From the NCBI GenBank assembly GCA_016946835.1, contig JACVTC010000073.1, forward strand, positions 1 through 62,500: DNA of 62,500 nt, read 5' to 3'. Numbering within the stretch: the first letter of the stretch is position 1; each line of letters opens with the position of its first letter. Below, piece by piece: positions 19,811-31,817 of the stretch. The notes beneath the pieces were generated by a model. That model was given only the letters and a program-made list of their open reading frames with translations. It searched no databases and was not told the DNA's origin. The stretch comes from Neocallimastix lanati (nom. inval.). Lineage: Eukaryota; Neocallimastigomycota; Neocallimastigomycetes; Neocallimastigales; Neocallimastigaceae. The position numbers and the translations under genes are program-made.

Positions 19811-20641
19811 ATGAAGTTTAACACTGGTGTTATTGCTTTAATCTTTGGTCTTGCTTCCCAAGTTTATGGTAAAGGTTACCGCTGTGAATTACATTATGTT
19901 ATTCGTCATGGTGATACATGTAATGATGTCACTGCTTCATCTGATAAAAATTACCATTTAAGACCTAGGGACTTACTTTTGTTAAATCCAACTATTGATT
20001 GTGACAACTTATCTACTGGTCAAAAACTTTGTCTTAGCAATGATATTAATGAATATTACGATGAAAAGGAAATGGGTGTATACATAATTAAAAAGACAGA
20101 TACTTATGAAGGTATTGCTAAAAAGTTAGGTACTACTCAAGAAATCCTTTATAGAATTAACTTCTCAGGATTTCTTTATATGTATGGAAATGATAATATT
20201 AAGTATCAAGCAGGAAATGATATTTTCTATCGTAAAGACCAATGTTACATTCCAGATTTCAGTAAGAGTAAGGAATATATTATTTCTAAACATAGAAAAT
20301 CTACTACTACTAATAAGTCTACTAAAAAGTCTACTAAAAAGTCCACTAAAAAGAAGAGTACCACTAAAACTATTACTAAAACTGCTACTAAGGCTACTGG
20401 TAAAGCTAAACAAACTAGTTATGCTTGTGATAAGCATGTTGTGGTTAAGCATGGTTATACCTGTTACGAAATCTACACAAACAAGAATGTAAATATTTCT
20501 TCCAATCAATTATTAAAGTTAAATCCAAATCTTAACTGTGACAACTTAAGAAGTAATACAAAAATTTGTGTTTCCTCTAAAAATGCAGGCAACAACAAGA
20601 CTCCAAACTTTTCTAACAGTAAACAAATTACTCTTAAATAA
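19811..20641 (+). CDS. Secreted LysM-domain protein, copy 1
   Basis: 276 residues. Signal peptide (1-20, MKFNTGVIALIFG... ending VYG), LysM 1 (about 24-78, four Cys, RHGDTC and NPTIDC motifs), LysM 2 (about 91-152, IIKKTDTYEGIAKKLGTTQ), a Lys/Ser/Thr linker of KSTK repeats (about 160-200, the longest of the family), and LysM 3 (about 203-262, four Cys, LKLNPNLNC). LysM domains bind N-acetylglucosamine polymers (chitin, peptidoglycan), so a cell-wall or chitin-binding secreted protein is likely. In LysM 3 the usual HGDTCYK reads HGYTCYE, unlike the other copies. LysM 2 has a single unpaired Cys. No introns. The substrate is inferred. Confidence 0.93.
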   Translation: MKFNTGVIALIFGLASQVYGKGYRCELHYVIRHGDTCNDVTASSDKNYHLRPRDLLLLNPTIDCDNLSTGQKLCLSNDINEYYDEKEMGVYIIKKTDTYEGIAKKLGTTQEILYRINFSGFLYMYGNDNIKYQAGNDIFYRKDQCYIPDFSKSKEYIISKHRKSTTTNKSTKKSTKKSTKKKSTTKTITKTATKATGKAKQTSYACDKHVVVKHGYTCYEIYTNKNVNISSNQLLKLNPNLNCDNLRSNTKICVSSKNAGNNKTPNFSNSKQITLK

Positions 20642-20795
20642 TTAAAAAAATAAGAAATGAAAAAAAAATAAAAAAGAAAAAAAAAAGAAAAGAAAAAAAT
20701 AACATAAAAATATAAAATGAAAAATAATACATATGTTTTAATTTTATAAAAAAGAAAAAAAAGAATAAAATATAGAAAAGTTACAAACATTAAAG

Positions 20796-20835
<40 letters not shown>

Positions 20836-21360
20836 AAAAGATAATCAAAAATGAATAGAATTTAATATTAAAATGAAAATTATAAAAAACATAATAAAAT
20901 CAATTGAAATAAATTAAATTTCATATGTAAAAATTTTAAGTAAAAAGGAATAATTCATAAAAATATAAAATAATAATAAATAAATAAATAAAATTATATA
21001 TAATTAGAGAATTCAATATACTTTTTTTTTTTATCAAATATTATATATATAAAAGAAAGAAATATTATATAATAAACATTAAAAAAAAATAAAGAAAAAG
21101 AAAAAAAAAGTATATATTGTAATTCAAATTAAAATATAAATAAATATAAAATATAAGAAAAAATATATAATTATTATTTAAATATATATTTAAAATAAAC
21201 TTCAAAAAAGAAAGAAAAAAAAGTTGTATAAAAAAAACAAATAAACAAAAATTTTTCGATTATTCTATTATATTATTATTAATATTATTATTATTTGAGT
21301 ATCTTTTATAAATCAATAAAATACTAGAATTATAATAAATTATTATTTTTATTTTTAATA
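20642..21360 (+). other. Conserved 3' flank of LysM unit 1
   Basis: Downstream segment shared with the other LysM genes: poly-A stretches, GTTACAAACATTAAAG, AATTTAAGTAAAAA, and the closing TCTTTTATAAATCAATAAAATACTAG near 21300. It marks the right end of the duplicated unit, about 0.7 kb past the stop. No gene. Confidence 0.6.
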
Positions 21361-21364
21361 ATTT

Positions 21365-21730
21365 TGAAGTTATACGGCTTGTGCTATGATAATATATCAG
21401 GGATTTCTTCATTGAAGGCTTCTCTACTAAAGTCTCCATAGTACTTGTCGATAATTTCACTGAGAATCAGTAATTTCTCTAATCCAACCTTCCTGATCGT
21501 TTCAGCAACAGAATCCTCTTGAGTAATCATAGTCGTTTTGCATTGCTTCGGACTGTAACTTTTGACTGTCTTTTTTCGTAGAATTATTTATATATTTTTC
21601 CTTTCCAATAGGTTATTTACTTCTTGAACTTTAAACCCATTTGCCTCACTCCTCGTAGTCCTTCAAGTAGTCATAGTAATCACCAGAATATTCAATGCCT
21701 CACTCATGGTAGAATTGCCTGGTAATATAG
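21365..21730 (-). pseudogene. Gypsy pol remnant (region before RT)
   Basis: Minus-strand sequence with broken frames, a diverged copy of 42120-42500. It includes codons like GDYYDYLKDYEE and LVEKPSMKKSLIYYHSTSRI. By position in the longer copy it lies just N-terminal to RT. Many stops. Confidence 0.5.
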
Positions 21731-22483
21731 ATTAATACAATTGGTATCTTCTTAATATTAAAAATTTAAAAATTATTGAAATTGAATTGAGATGTTAAAT
21801 TTTTATTTTTTATAGTAATAACTTTAAAAAATGTTATAATGCTAAAAAAAAAAAATAATTATAAAAAGTAATATAAAAAAAATATATATATATATATATA
21901 AATTATAATAGTTTATAATTGATACTTTTTACTAATTTTTATTGATACTTTGTTAATTTAATTTTTTATCGATTTTATATTCATATTTTTTTTTAACTAT
22001 TACTTTCAATACAGAATATAAGTACATTATACAGAATTGTAAGACGATTTTTAGTACATTAGACAACAATAACTTGTTATCAACGTGTATTAGTTACATT
22101 CACTGAATTTAAACAATCGTTAAATCAACTAATATTATTTTTTTAACAATAAAAACGAACTTATCCTTATATTATTAAATCTTTGATGGTTTATTATAGG
22201 ATAACACATATTATTTCACTATTAAAAGTATTGAAAGACACCTTATTACATCGAAATTTTTTTTGGAAACGGTGTTATTCATACTCTTTAATTTTTCATG
22301 AATTCAGTAAATTCCAATATAAAAATTTTAAAAATAATTCAAAACCTTAAGATGCCCTTCTCCATCCTATACTTTAATACTTTTTCTCTACTCACCAATT
22401 TTCAAGTTCAGTTTTCTTTAACCAATGTATTACATTGGAATATCAATAGTTGAAATAATGAAAAAAAAAAAAAGCAATAATAC
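21731..22483. other. Intergenic, nothing recognised
   Basis: AT-rich, with a stretch of slightly richer composition (22080-22460) that has no sustained frame on either strand. Confidence 0.45.
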
Positions 22484-23530
22484 TCAATTTTATTATATAT
22501 AAAATCTATATAAATTAATGTAAATAACCATAAATTTTATTTTTAAATTTTATAGTAATTAAAATTTAATAGTGATGTTAATTCAATATTACACATATTT
22601 TTATTTAGATATATTTGGAAAGATGTTTTTTTTTATTATTTTTTTATAAATAATTATTATTAATTAGAGTTTTAATGATTTGATGATTTTAATTAATTTT
22701 AAATAATTTTAATTAATATTTAATTAATTATTTTTAATTTGTTTATTCCGAAACATTAATGAAATACAAAATTTATTAAATTTCTGTTACTCATAATAAA
22801 AAAAAAAAAAAATAAAAAAAAAAAAAAAAACAGATAAAATTTAAAAAAAAATAATTTCAAAATTAATAAATAATTTTTGTATTTTTTGAATTTTTTGAAT
22901 GATAAAGAAGATTGATTGGAATCTACGGCAGACACAACAACAACAAAACAACAACAGCGGCTTAAAGTTTAGAATAAAAAAAAAAAAGTATTTATTTTTA
23001 TATTATTGCTTCTACTGTTGCAAAACAGGAAAAGAGTTTTGCAAGAGCATTCTTTCATCTTTATTGATTCTTTATTTTCCAGTCTATAAAATAGAAATAA
23101 GCTTTGCTTATGTTAAACTCTAATTTATTTACTTATTATTCAATATTTAATTATTTAATTATTTAATATTTAATATTTAATATTTATTATTTATTATTTA
23201 TTATTTATTTATTATTTATTATTTATTATTTATTATTTATTATTTATTATTTATTATTTATTATTTATTATTTATTATTTATTATTTATTATATATTATT
23301 CAATTATTTATTGTTTATTGTTTATTATTTATTATTTATTATTTATTATTCAATTGTTTATTGTTTATTATTTATTTATTCATTATTTATTTATTTATTA
23401 TTTATTTATTCATTATTTATTATTAAAAAAAACAAAAAGAAATATTTTTGCCAATATATCAAAATCTACTTGTGTGGATAATATATGGAGAGGTTAGGAT
23501 TTTTTCTTTTTCTTCTTTTTTTATTTTACA
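22484..23530. repeat. Dispersed repeat R3, copy 1, with ATTTATT microsatellite
   Basis: Contains ACAACAACAGCGGCTTAAAGTT and TTGCTTCTACTGTTGCAAAA stretches that recur at about 39065-39290 and, more diverged, 46740-46960; flanks are also shared. A long ATTTATT-type microsatellite spans about 23140-23430. It ends with GAGAGGTTAGGATTTTTTC. Class unknown; possibly an LTR, since R2 and copia remnants follow. Confidence 0.65.
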
Positions 23531-23754
23531 TAACTTTTAAACTTTTTTTTTTATTTTTTTGTGCCAAATTGTATATAAAACTTTAAAATAAAATTTTTAT
23601 TATGAGCTTTATAAATATAATATAATATAATATATTATATTATATTATATATATAATAATGTATATATAAAATATAAAAAGAATATATATAAAATATAAT
23701 AAATATAATGAATATAATGAATATAAAAAAAAAATATAAAATAGAATATGAGTT

Positions 23755-23985
23755 AAAACTAGTTTTTAGATTGTTAAGTTTATATAAAAACTTTATTATT
23801 TTACTAAGGTTTGTTAAATTTATCAATGGATTAGTATACAATAATTATGGAAATTACATTTCTTTTATAGTATTTGTGGCTTGACAATAATTCATCAAAA
23901 TGTTTGACATGTAATAAAATTCTTGTTATTTGTAATAAATTATTTCATTACAATGAATTTTAAATTTCAAATTTAATATAATATT
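23755..23985. repeat. Dispersed repeat R2, copy 2
   Basis: Shares GTTTTTAGATTG, ATTTGTGGCTTGACAATAATTCATCAAAATG and TTATTTCATTACAATGAATTT with the other R2 copies. Confidence 0.65.
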
Positions 23986-23989
23986 GTTT

Positions 23990-25505
23990 CAAAATTAGAT
24001 TTGTTTCATTAAAAGATAAGGGAACATATAAATTAATGTTTGATATGCTTTGAAACTTCACCATAAAATTCTGATAAAATTTGGCGTTTTTCTCTATTGT
24101 TTCCAAAATTATTACCTGATCTTTTAACAGGAAGATGGTTAAGTTCGTCGTTTTTTCTCTGTCTTTTATTTGTTGTAATAATTTTGTCTTCGTTATCAGA
24201 GTTTCTTTTGTATGCTCTGTTGGGATAGCACTGTCCTATGTTTTTTAATACTTTGTTTCAAATATATATTTCGTCATCTTCTTCTACTCTTCTTTTCATG
24301 GAAGTGTTGAGCAAGTATTGCCCAAATGTTTTGTATTTTGTAATAAAGATTTTGTTCAAATACAGATTTCTTTTAGAAGACTGATTTATTGTTTTTTAAT
24401 TACACTTGCTTTTTTTTTTTTAATAATTTTTTGGTCAAAATTGTGTCTTCTTTTGCCAATAGCACATTCATGTTTATTGTTCTTAATATGAGAAATGTGA
24501 AGATTATTTTTTTGGGGATAGCTTTAAATGAATTTTAAACTGGCGATGGCATTATTGTACTCTTGGACAAAAATTTAAATTATTATTTTGATTATTGACA
24601 ACAACGTTTTCGTTATCTGGTTCTTCATTATTATTGTTGAATGCCATCATTTTGTTGTTATTGTTTACTTGGTTGATAATTTATTTTGATTAATTCAGTT
24701 TTCTATAGTTTTATTAGTGTTATTGGAGAATAGTTTAATAGTGAATGAATATAATTTGTCAATTAATTTGTTATCATTTAGAATGAGGTTTGCAGGGTTG
24801 ATCTTGGTCAAAAGTTGCTTCACGTGTAAGATGATATTGTATAAGTGATTTGCAAAGTTAACTGCATAGTTCAAAAACTTTTATTCCAAGTTAGCATTGT
24901 TTTTGCACAATTTATTAACGTTTACTTGAATCCTTCTGTCTTACTGTTGTTTTGAGGATTGTAAGGTGGAGAGTATACTTTTGAAATACTATCCTTTGTA
25001 CAATATTTTTCAAACTTTTTGAGTTTAACTATTTTGCATACTAAACAATCACTTTTCTTGAGGTTGTATAAGTCTAAGTTATTGAGATAGAAATGACCTA
25101 ATCATCTGTGCCAGAGATTTGCACTGAATTCATCTATTTTTGTTGTTGCTGATTTGGTATGTCATAATATTAACTGTTGGATAGATTTATTTAATTGGTA
25201 TTCTAATTACATTTGTTTCATAAGCCGTGTACGTTCTTACGGCTTTTAATTTGTTGTTATTTTTGTTATTGCTGTTATGTTTATAGACATTTTTAAATGT
25301 TAAATTAGTTTTGCTGAGTTTAATTTCCAGCTCTAACTTCATTAGCTATGGCGATTATTAACATCATTTGAGATGTATTCCAAAAGTTCCTTTGACTCAA
25401 AAGAAAGAACTGATAGTAGGATACCAGTCTTCAAAGTTTCTCATTGAGGCGTTCTTCCGGGTTGAATAGATAGTTGTTAGTGGTCATTTTGCAGCAGTAA
25501 TACTC
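23990..25505 (-). pseudogene. Ty1/copia retrotransposon remnant (gag to integrase)
   Basis: On the minus strand the 25310-25500 segment resembles copia Gag. About 25030-25110 matches the pre-integrase region (LWHR-LGHFYL-like). Codons for VYSPPYNPQNN...TEGFK at about 24910-24990 match the conserved copia integrase PYNPQQNG.-ER motif. The order is correct for a 5' to 3' element on the minus strand, but stops and deletions are frequent. Confidence 0.65.
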
Positions 25506-25745
25506 TTAATCTATGAGTTAAAACTAGTTTTAAGATTGTAAATTTAAATATAAACTTTACTTATTATTTTACTATGGTTTGTCAAATTTATCAATGAATT
25601 GGTATACAATAATGTTGGAAATTATATTTTTTTATAGTATTGTTGGCTTGATAAAATGAAAATGCTTAACATTTATAATATAATTTATTACAAATGTGAA
25701 TTTTATTACAATGAATTTTAAATTAATTTAATATATTATAAAAAT
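25505..25745. repeat. Dispersed repeat R2, copy 3
   Basis: Near-identical to 29690-29915 and abuts copia gag remnant in the same way. Confidence 0.65.
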
Positions 25746-25919
25746 AGATATAGTATATATATAAAATATAAAGTAATATATAAAATTATATAAGATATAA
25801 AATATTGAATATGTATAAAATTATATATTTCCATTATTTATAATTAATATATTTTCTTTTTTTAAATATGAATTCATTTAATATTTTTTTATTTAAAAAA
25901 ATATAAATAATTGCACATA

Positions 25920-26090
25920 TAATAATAATAATTATAATAATAATAATAAATAATAAATAATAAATAATAATAATAAATAATAAATAATAATAATAATAAT
26001 AATAATTAATAATAAATAATAATAATAATAATAATAATTAATAATAATAAATAATAATAATAATAATAATAATTAAATAAAATAAAATAA
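25920..26090. repeat. AAT/AATAAT microsatellite
   Basis: Long run of ATA/ATAA repeats upstream of the promoter of LysM gene 2. A similar run precedes gene 3 (30105-30275). Confidence 0.8.
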
Positions 26091-26199
26091 AAAGTAGTGA
26101 TGAATAAAAACAAATTTAAAAAAAAAAAAAAAAATTAAAATTATAATTAAAAATTTAATTTAATTTTAATAATTAATAAATTTTAATAATTATAAAAAA

Positions 26200-26636
26200 A
26201 AAAGAAAAAGAAAAAAAAAAATTTTTTTTTTTACTTTCTTTTTTCTTTTTGTACTTTCTTTTTTACTTTTTTTGTATTTTTGTATTTTTTTATTTGGAAG
26301 GTTTTGAAAGGGTTAAAATTATTTATTAATTTTTAATTTTTTCTGTTTATATCAAAGTTTATAGAAAAAAAAAAAGAAAAACTATAAATAAGCATAAATT
26401 TCAGCAATAATTTTTATCTTAATCAAAAATAAATATAAAAATAAAAAAAAAAAATTCAATTGATTTGAATTTATTAAAAATTATTATAATTAAAGTTAAA
26501 ATAAAAAAAAAAAAAAAAAAAAAAAAAAAAGAAAAAAGAATTTAAAATAAAAAAATTTAAAATAAAAATCAAAATATAAAAAAAAATATTAATTCTAATT
26601 TAAAATTATAATTAAGATATTAAAAAAAAAAAAAAA
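26200..26636 (+). promoter_or_regulatory. Promoter module of LysM gene 2
   Basis: A-tract/T-tract switch near 26205-26235, GGAAGGTTTTGAAAGGGTT at 26296-26314, TATAAATA at 26383-26390 within ACTATAAATAAGCATAAATTT, then an A-rich leader to the ATG. Confidence 0.7.
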
Positions 26637-27443
26637 ATGAAGTTTAATACTGGTGTTATTACTTTAGCTCTTGGTCTTGCTTCCCAAGTTTATGGTAAAG
26701 GCTACCAATGTGTAGAACACTATGTTATTGGTCGTGGTGACTCATGTGATGACATCCTTGATGGATCTGATGACCATTACAATATAAGATACGAAGATTT
26801 AGTTGCGTTAAATCCAACCGTTGATTGTAACAACTTATCTATTGGTCAAAAACTTTGTATTGATATTGATTTAAATAATTATTACGATGGTACATACATT
26901 ATTAAAAAGACAGATACATATGAAGGTATTGCTAAAAAATTAGGTACTACTCAAAAAATCCTTTATAGAATTAACGGCTCAAGTTATCTTTATGAGTTAG
27001 GAGAAGATAATATTAAGCATCAAGTGGGTAATCATATTTCCTATCGTAAGGATAAATGCTATATTCCAGATTTCAGTAAAAGTAAGGAATATATTCTATC
27101 TAAACATAGAAAATCTACTACTACGAAAAAGTCTACTAAAAAGTCCACTAAAAAGAAGAGTACCACTAAAACTATTACTAAAACTGCTACTAAGGCTACT
27201 GGTAAAGCTAAACAAACTAGCTATGCTTGTGATAAGCATGTTGTAGTTAAGCATGGTGATACCTGTTACAAAATCTACACAAACAAGAATGTAAATATTT
27301 CTTCCAATCAATTATTAAAATTAAATCCAAATCTTAACTGTGACAACTTAAGAAGTAATACAAAGATTTGTGTTTCCTCTAAAAATGCAGGCAACAATAA
27401 AACTCCAAACTTTTCTAACAGTAAGCAAGTAACTCTCAAATAA
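26637..27443 (+). CDS. Secreted LysM-domain protein, copy 2
   Basis: 268 residues with the family layout: signal peptide, LysM 1 with GRGDSC and NPTVDC motifs, LysM 2 (KKTDTYEGIAKKLGTTQK), short KSTK linker, LysM 3 (HGDTCYK, LKLNPNLNC). It is closest to copy 3: both have VEHYVIGRGDSCDDILDGSDD-type LysM 1 and an ISYRKDKCY segment, so the two are a recent duplication. LysM 1 and LysM 3 each hold four Cys; LysM 2 has one. Predicted secreted glycan (chitin or peptidoglycan) binder; biological role unknown. Confidence 0.93.
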   Translation: MKFNTGVITLALGLASQVYGKGYQCVEHYVIGRGDSCDDILDGSDDHYNIRYEDLVALNPTVDCNNLSIGQKLCIDIDLNNYYDGTYIIKKTDTYEGIAKKLGTTQKILYRINGSSYLYELGEDNIKHQVGNHISYRKDKCYIPDFSKSKEYILSKHRKSTTTKKSTKKSTKKKSTTKTITKTATKATGKAKQTSYACDKHVVVKHGDTCYKIYTNKNVNISSNQLLKLNPNLNCDNLRSNTKICVSSKNAGNNKTPNFSNSKQVTLK

Positions 27444-28335
27444 TTAAAAATTAAGAAATGAAAAAAAATTAGAAAAAAAAATAAAAATAAAAATAAAAAT
27501 ATAAAGTTAAACAAATAATAATTTTTTTATAAAAAAAATAAAAGTAAAAAAAAGATATAAAACAAAAAATAATACATATTTTTTATAAAAAAAAATAATA
27601 AAAAAAAAGAAATAAAACAAAAAAAGAATAAAACAAAAAATAATACATATTTTTTATAAAAAAAAAATAAAAAAAAAAGAAATAAAATAGAAATAAAAAA
27701 AAAAAAAAAAGTAAAATAAAGAAAATTTACAAATATTTAAGAGAAGAAAAAAGTTAAAATATAATCAAAATTTAATAGAATCGTTTATTAAAATGATAAT
27801 TATAGATAATATAATAAAAATCAATTAGAATAAATTAAATTTTATTTATAAAAATTTAAGTAAAAAAGAATTGTTTATAATATAAAATAATAGTAATAAA
27901 TAAACAAAAATATATGTATTTAGAGAATGCAATATACTTTTTTTTTTTTTTTTTTTTTATCAAAAATAATATATAAAAAAAAGTATTTTTATATATAATA
28001 AAAATTAAAAAAAAAAAAAAGTATACATTTTAAATTAAAAAGAAAAAAAAATTATTAATATCTAAAAAAAAAGATATATATAATTATTATTTATATATAT
28101 ATTTAAAATATAAATTAATGTAAAATATAAGAAAATATATATATATATATAATTATTATTAATATATATATATTTAAAATAAAGTTCAAAAAAGAAAGAG
28201 AAAAAAAAAGTTGTAAAAAAAAAAAAAAACATATAAAATATTTTCTATTATTTTATTATTATTATATTATTATTTGAGTGTCTTTTATAAATCAATAAAA
28301 TACTTGAATTATATTAAATTATTATTTTTATTTTT
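27444..28335 (+). other. Conserved 3' flank of LysM unit 2
   Basis: A/T-rich segment almost identical in order to that after copy 3, including GAGTGTCTTTTATAAATC near 28276. No gene. Confidence 0.6.
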
Positions 28336-28369
28336 AATTAATATATATATTAATTAAACATTTAAATTT

Positions 28370-28685
28370 GTAGGAAACGAGTTTATGCTTGATCAGTTTT
28401 TTTTAAGTATGGTTAGAACATGATATATTTGTTCCTCTAATGTTTTTTGAGAAGACCACTCTATCATCTAAGTAGACTTGACAGCATTTCCCCAATATCC
28501 TTGTTGAAGATGTCATTTACGAAACCATGGAATACTGAAGGTGCATTGGTTAACCCAATGGGCATTACCAAATACTCAAATTGACCAAAACTTAAGTATT
28601 AAATTGTTGTCTTATATTCATCACCTTCATGTATACCCACTTGATTGAACTTGGAAAATACCACAGCTCCTTTTCATTTTTCATG
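28370..28685 (-). pseudogene. Gypsy reverse transcriptase remnant
   Basis: Minus-strand translation shows [28 protein letters not shown] and NDIFNKDIG, the conserved Ty3/gypsy RT core upstream of the Y-x-DD motif. Stops interrupt it, including at the YLDD region. A second copy lies at 32575-32880. Confidence 0.75.
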
Positions 28686-28689
28686 AGGT

Positions 28690-29690
28690 TGTGTAAGTCT
28701 AAGTATTCGGCCGAGTTATCATGATAGAAATGACCTAATCATCTGTACCAAAGATTTATACTGTATTCATTTTTTTTTTTTTATTGTTGCTATTTTGGTT
28801 TTATCATAATATTAATTGTTGGGTTAGTTCATTTAATTGGTATTCTAATTACGTTTGTTTCATAAACTACGTATGTTCCTATGGATTTTAATTGGTTGTT
28901 GTTTTTGTTATTGCTGATATGTTTATCGACATTTTTAAGTGTTAAAGTAGTTTTGTTGTTAATTAATTTAATTTCACTACAAAATCCATTCTTTGGTAAT
29001 AAGTTTCCACTAAATAAGTTCTTTTTTTTTTGTTGAAGGAATAGTAAACGTTTTCAATGATTATATTGAAAAAGTATTCTAAGATATTAATTTGTTCTTT
29101 GGCATCAACAACAAAATTATCAAAATCCATATCATATTTAAGCGGTAACCTTAGTCCGATTTCGATAGGTACTGTAAAGTACATATATTTTTGCCTTTTC
29201 AAACATTTCAATCATGTAATTCTTTTTTGTTAAGAATTTCAAAGATTTCAGTTATTTCAGATATTACTTCTTAGGAATCGTCAGTATTCTTTGATTTTCG
29301 AAAATTTAATTTCTTAAATGTAGTAGTACAACATCCTTGGACTTGGATTTATTATTAATGTTTATTGATTTTGGTCATGATATCATAAGTCGTTTATGCA
29401 TTATGAATTTTCCTTTTTGATTTCATTAACAATGCTTTGTTAAAATGAATGCTTGGGTTTGAAATTCTTAACCTTAGCAGATTCTGATTCTTTTTGAGTC
29501 TTACTTCCAATCCTAATTTCATTAGCCATAACGGTTATTAACATCATTTGAGATGTAATCCAAAAGTTCCTTTGACTCAAAAGAAAGAATTGATAGTAGG
29601 ATACCAGTCTTCAAAGTTTCTCATTGAGGCGTTCTTCCGGGTTGAATAGATAGTTGTTAGTGGTCATTTTGCAGCAGTAATACTCTTAAT
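28690..29690 (-). pseudogene. Ty1/copia remnant (gag, protease region, pre-integrase)
   Basis: Minus strand: NFEDWYPTINSF and LLDYISNDVN (Gag) near 29550-29690; YDIMTKI near 29370; NVYYSFNKK-type region near 29000-29050; and LGHFYHDNSAEYLDLHNL (GAG pre-integrase domain) near 28690-28740. The order fits a copia element running right to left. It is abutted at 28685 by a gypsy RT piece, so the locus is a composite of two element types. Confidence 0.7.
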
Positions 29691-29915
29691 CTATGAGTTA
29701 AAACTAGTTTTTAGATTGTAAATTTAAATATAAACTTTACTTATTATTTTACTAAGGTTTGTCATATTTATCAATGAATTGGTATACAATAATGTTGGAA
29801 ATTACATTTTTTTATAGTATTGGTGGCTTGATAAAATGAAAATGCTTAATATTTATAAAATAATTTATTACAAATGTGAATTTTATTACAATGAATTTTA
29901 AATTAATTTAATATA
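29690..29915. repeat. Dispersed repeat R2, copy 4
   Basis: Directly upstream (on the minus strand) of copia gag. Contains TTGGTATACAATAATGTTGG and TTATTACAATGAATTTTAAAT. Confidence 0.65.
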
Positions 29916-30104
29916 TTTTAAAAATAGATATAGTATATATAAAATATAAAGTAATAAATAAAAGTATGAAATATATAAAAATATATAAGATTTAAAATAT
30001 TGTATAAAGTTATACATTATATATAATTAATATATTTTCTCTTTTTAAATATGAAATTATTTAATATTATTTTATTTAAAAAAATATAAATAATTGCAAA
30101 TATA

Positions 30105-30275
30105 ATAATAAAATAAAATAAAATAAGATTAATAATAATAATAATAATAATAAATAATAAATAATAAATAATAAATAATATAATAAATAATAAATAATAA
30201 ATAATAAATAATAATAATAAATAATAAATAATAATAATAATAATAATAATAATTAATAATAATTAACAATAATTA
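30105..30275. repeat. AAT/AATAAT microsatellite
   Basis: Run of ATA and ATAAATA repeats in the same relative place as the run upstream of LysM gene 2. Confidence 0.8.
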
Positions 30276-30311
30276 AATAAAATAAAATAAAAAGTGGTGA
30301 TTAATAAAAAC

Positions 30312-30350
<39 letters not shown>

Positions 30351-30399
30351 AAAATTATAATTAAAAATTTAATTTAATTTTAATAATTAATAAATTTTA

Positions 30400-30410
30400 A
30401 TAATTATAAA

Positions 30411-30451
<41 letters not shown>

Positions 30452-30822
30452 ACTTTCTTTTTTCTTTTTGTACTTTCTTTTTTTACTTTTTTTGAATTTT
30501 TGTATTTTTTTATTGGGAAGGTTTTGAAAAGGTTAAAATTATTTATTAATTTTTAATATTTTCTGTTTATATCAAAGTTTATAAAAAAAAAAAAAAAAAA
30601 AAAAAAAGAAAAACTATAAATAATCATAAATTTCAGCAATAATTTTTAATTTAAAGTTAAAATAAAAAAAATAAAAAAAGAAAAAAGAAAAAAGAAAAAA
30701 TAATTTAAAATAAAGAAATTTAAAATTAAAATAAAAATAAAAATATATAAAAAAAAATATTAATTCTATTTTAAAATTATAATTAAGATATTAAAAAAAA
30801 AAAAAAAATAAAAAAAAAAAAA
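30400..30822 (+). promoter_or_regulatory. Promoter module of LysM gene 3
   Basis: A-tract/T-tract switch near 30415-30450, GGAAGGTTTTGAAAAGGTT at 30516-30534 (one G to A change), ACTATAAATAATCATAAATTTCAGC from 30613. Confidence 0.7.
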
Positions 30823-31641
30823 ATGAAGTTTAATACTGGTGTTATTGCTTTAGCCCTTGGTCTTGCTTCCCAAGTTTATGGTAAAGGCTACCAATGTGTA
30901 GAACACTATGTTATTGGTCGTGGTGACTCATGTGATGACATCCTTGATGGATCTGATGACTATTACAATTTACGATACGAAGATTTAGTTGCGTTCAATC
31001 CAACCGTTGATTGTAACAACTTATCTATTGGTCAAAAACTTTGTATTGATGTTGATTTAGATAATTATTACGATGATACATACATTATTAAAAAGACAGA
31101 TACATATGAAGGTATTGCTAAAAAATTAGGTACTACTCAAAAAATCCTTTATAGAATTAACGGCTCATATTATCTTTATAAGTTAGGAGAAGATAATATT
31201 AAGCATCAAGTAGGTAATCATATTTCCTATCGTAAGGATAAATGCTATATTCCAGATTTCAGTAAAAGTAAGGAATATATTCTATCTAAACATAGAAAAT
31301 CTACTACTACTAAAAAGTCTACTAAAAAGACCACTAAAAAGTCCACTAAAAAAAAGAGTACCACTAAAACTATTACTAAAACTGCTACTAAGGCTACTGG
31401 TAAAGCTAAACAAACTAGCTATGCTTGTGATAAGCATGTTGTAGTTAAGCATGGTGATACCTGTTACAAAATCTACACAAACAAGAATGTAAATATTTCT
31501 TCCAACCAATTATTAAAGTTAAATCCAAATCTTAACTGTGACAACTTAAGAAGTAATACAAAGATTTGTGTTTCCTCTAAAAATGCAGGCAACAACAAAA
31601 CTCCAAACTTTTCTAACAGTAAACAAGTAACTCTCAAATAA
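30823..31641 (+). CDS. Secreted LysM-domain protein, copy 3
   Basis: 272 residues, the closest relative of copy 2 in every domain. Signal peptide ending VYG, LysM 1 with GRGDSC, LysM 2 with one Cys (DKCYIPDF), linker with an extra KTTKKSTK block, LysM 3 invariant with copy 2. The linker length difference is a simple gain or loss of KSTK-type codons. Predicted secreted chitin/peptidoglycan-binding protein; no catalytic domain. Confidence 0.93.
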   Translation: MKFNTGVIALALGLASQVYGKGYQCVEHYVIGRGDSCDDILDGSDDYYNLRYEDLVAFNPTVDCNNLSIGQKLCIDVDLDNYYDDTYIIKKTDTYEGIAKKLGTTQKILYRINGSYYLYKLGEDNIKHQVGNHISYRKDKCYIPDFSKSKEYILSKHRKSTTTKKSTKKTTKKSTKKKSTTKTITKTATKATGKAKQTSYACDKHVVVKHGDTCYKIYTNKNVNISSNQLLKLNPNLNCDNLRSNTKICVSSKNAGNNKTPNFSNSKQVTLK

Positions 31642-31782
31642 TTAAAAATTAAGAAATGAAAAAAAAATAGAAAAAAAATAAAAATAAAAATAAAAATATA
31701 AAGTTAAACAAATAATAATTTTTTTATAAAAAAAATAAAAGTAAAAAAAAAAGAAATAAAACATAAAATAATATATATCATT

Positions 31783-31817
<35 letters not shown>

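Noticed and set aside
20165-20509. Minus-strand ORFs of 75-114 residues opposite each LysM gene (also 27096, 31282, 35427, 40764, 48604)
   Set aside because: They recur because the LysM linker and LysM 3 codons are conserved; antisense shadows with no independent evidence.
22899-23123. 74-residue +strand ORF in repeat R3
   Set aside because: Other R3 copies do not keep the frame, so it is not a conserved gene.
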